Assembly: GCA_033557465.1 (NCBI GenBank)
Contig: CM066037.1
Coordinates: forward strand, 205,901,156 to 205,965,155
DNA length: 64,000 nt
Reading direction: 5' to 3'
From: Ichthyophis bannanicus
Lineage: Eukaryota; Chordata; Amphibia; Gymnophiona; Ichthyophiidae
The notes under the pieces were generated by a model. That model did not search any database, had not been told where the DNA came from, and worked only from the letters and a program-made list of their open reading frames with translations. The number at the start of each line of letters is the position of its first letter. Positions within the stretch are counted from its first letter, which is position 1. This document shows positions 62,903-64,000 of this stretch, piece by piece. Position numbers and translations under genes: made by a program.

Positions 62903-64000
62903 CATCACAGAAGCTCTGGGTACGTCTCCCCATCAGTGAGGAAGCAGTCCTCCAAACCACGCCAACACAGTAGAGACCGGGGAGCTGCGAGAAGCACGGC
63001 AAGCAGCCTGCATTGATCTCCTGCAGTAGCAGAAGCCCCCACAGCTCTTCAAGCCCGTGCGATCATAAATGCCAATACCAGCATCACCGTCAGCACTCCG
63101 TCAGCTCTTTTACCTCCAGATCGCCCTCCAGGGGGTGCAGCAACAGACACAGAAGATGTCAGAGTTCAGGGCAAGCTCTTCTGCCGCCCTACTGGGGCTC
63201 CTTTCCCATTTACTCCAGCAACAGCAGCGGGAGCAGACCAGGACATCAATCACACTGCCAGCGCCTCCTCAGAATCGGGGGATACCGGAAAATCCCTTGG
63301 ACTAGACAACATTGGGCCATTCACTGTCATCATCCCCACCCACATCCCTGGACCCCATGGCTACAGACTGTGGGAAGGAAGAAGCAGCCACCTTGGGCAC
63401 GTCTGACTCAGGAGACACCCCCCGCCTCAACCGGGATAGTCACCATACCCAAGACAGAGGCCGAGCCTTCCACCACTCAGTCCCAACTGCCGCCTCCACT
63501 CGAAGACCTCACATGGCCAAATTTCCTCCACAGGGTCGTATCCCAGCTTGCCCTCATGTTAGCAGATACAGCGGACCACCAGGGTGAAGTCACAGGGGCC
63601 CTAAAATACCTGGATGCCCCCAAAACACTAGCCACCCTACCAGTCCACTGGTGGCTACAGGACAATCTAGCCAAACTCTGGTATCGGGCCCCGCCTGCTC
63701 CCACAAGCTTGAGGCAAAGTACCAGGTGCAACCAGCTGCGGGGTTCTTGAAGACACAGTTGCCACACCAGTCCATCATGGTAGAGTCTACCCTGAAACAG
63801 GTTAGATTTTCTTGCAACCACGCTAATGCCCTGCCTGGCTGGGACCCCAAGCTTCTAAACGACATGGGCAAGAAAGTATTCCACGGAGCCATGCTAAACA
63901 CACAGATTGTGGTGCATCAGTTCCAGCACGCCCTGTTCCAAAAGCTGGAGAACCTTATGACCACTGTGGCAGCCCTGCCCACAGACTCCCAAACAGCTAC
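62903..64000 (+). mobile_element. Start of a third, divergent DIRS-like element, runs off the window
   Basis: Directly after the truncated CR1 3' end. The coding text resembles DIRS gag but belongs to neither family 1 nor family 2. No terminal repeat matching the other families is seen at its left edge, so the boundary is uncertain. Confidence 0.6.
63013..64000 (+). pseudogene. Divergent DIRS-like gag, partial
   Basis: A Pro/Ser/Gln-rich early region, then WPNFLHRVVSQLALMLADTA and ALKYLDAPKTLATLPVHWWL in one frame to about 63750, which parallels FSDFVRDMAKALAF and the LQYD region of copy F. After a frame change it reads KTQLPHQSIMVESTLKQV and LLNDMGKKVFHGAML (near 63850), parallel to KAQLPHHSMVVESAM and LDGLGKKCFQGSML. 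The order and spacing of these blocks match DIRS gag. The protein continues beyond the window. Confidence 0.6.

Overview
This is intronic vertebrate nuclear DNA, most likely amphibian and possibly caecilian. That guess rests on the density of DIRS-type retrotransposons mixed with CR1, L1/Tx1-like and L2-like LINEs and a CORE-type SINE; no species-level marker is visible. The only host-gene signal is two consecutive exons of a RalGAP catalytic alpha subunit, closest in my reading to RALGAPA1 (6725-7574 and 14718-14789, plus strand, with good splice sites and matching phase). No further exon was recognised, so the downstream intron would run at least 49 kb to the window end. Everything else is intron filled by mobile elements.

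Layout. 1-4637: a decayed L1/Tx1-like LINE. 5098-6341: CR1 fragments and a small dispersed repeat. 6725-14789: the two exons, with DIRS copy A (8553-14203) between them. 15749-20185: DIRS copy B. 20771-37173: DIRS copy C, broken by a solo-LTR-like element (LTR1) and by DIRS copy E (28103-36683), which itself carries LTR2 and LTR3. 38311-45400: LINE fragments split by DIRS copy D (38904-44631), which holds a SINE. 45446-62902: one plus-strand CR1 element opened by a SINE, by a reverse CR1 (48788-57867, itself holding the near-intact DIRS copy F), by LTR4, by an ORF1-only L1-like element and by a 40-base LINE/SINE tail. 62903-64000: start of a third, divergent DIRS-like gag.

How it works together. 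DIRS elements carry gag, a reverse transcriptase/RNase H/methyltransferase-like polyprotein and a tyrosine recombinase, between inverted terminal repeats with an internal complementary region. Two families are present: A and D, and B, C, E and F. Copy F is nearly complete, and its two inverted repeats look identical over about 130 bases. All other copies are broken, often by CGA-to-TGA changes.

Most interesting: (1) four LTR-like elements of 1.25-1.59 kb, each TG...CA, three with matching 4-bp duplications, whose own sequence contains an open frame running from the first base of the LTR and, in each, a frame with a C-terminal MDC[ST]L motif; (2) an L1-type element with ORF1, a tandem 148-bp 5' monomer array and a 3' end but no ORF2, analogous to mammalian HAL1; (3) a well-dated nest of insertions in one CR1. 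Family names come from reading motifs by eye; no alignment or database search was run.
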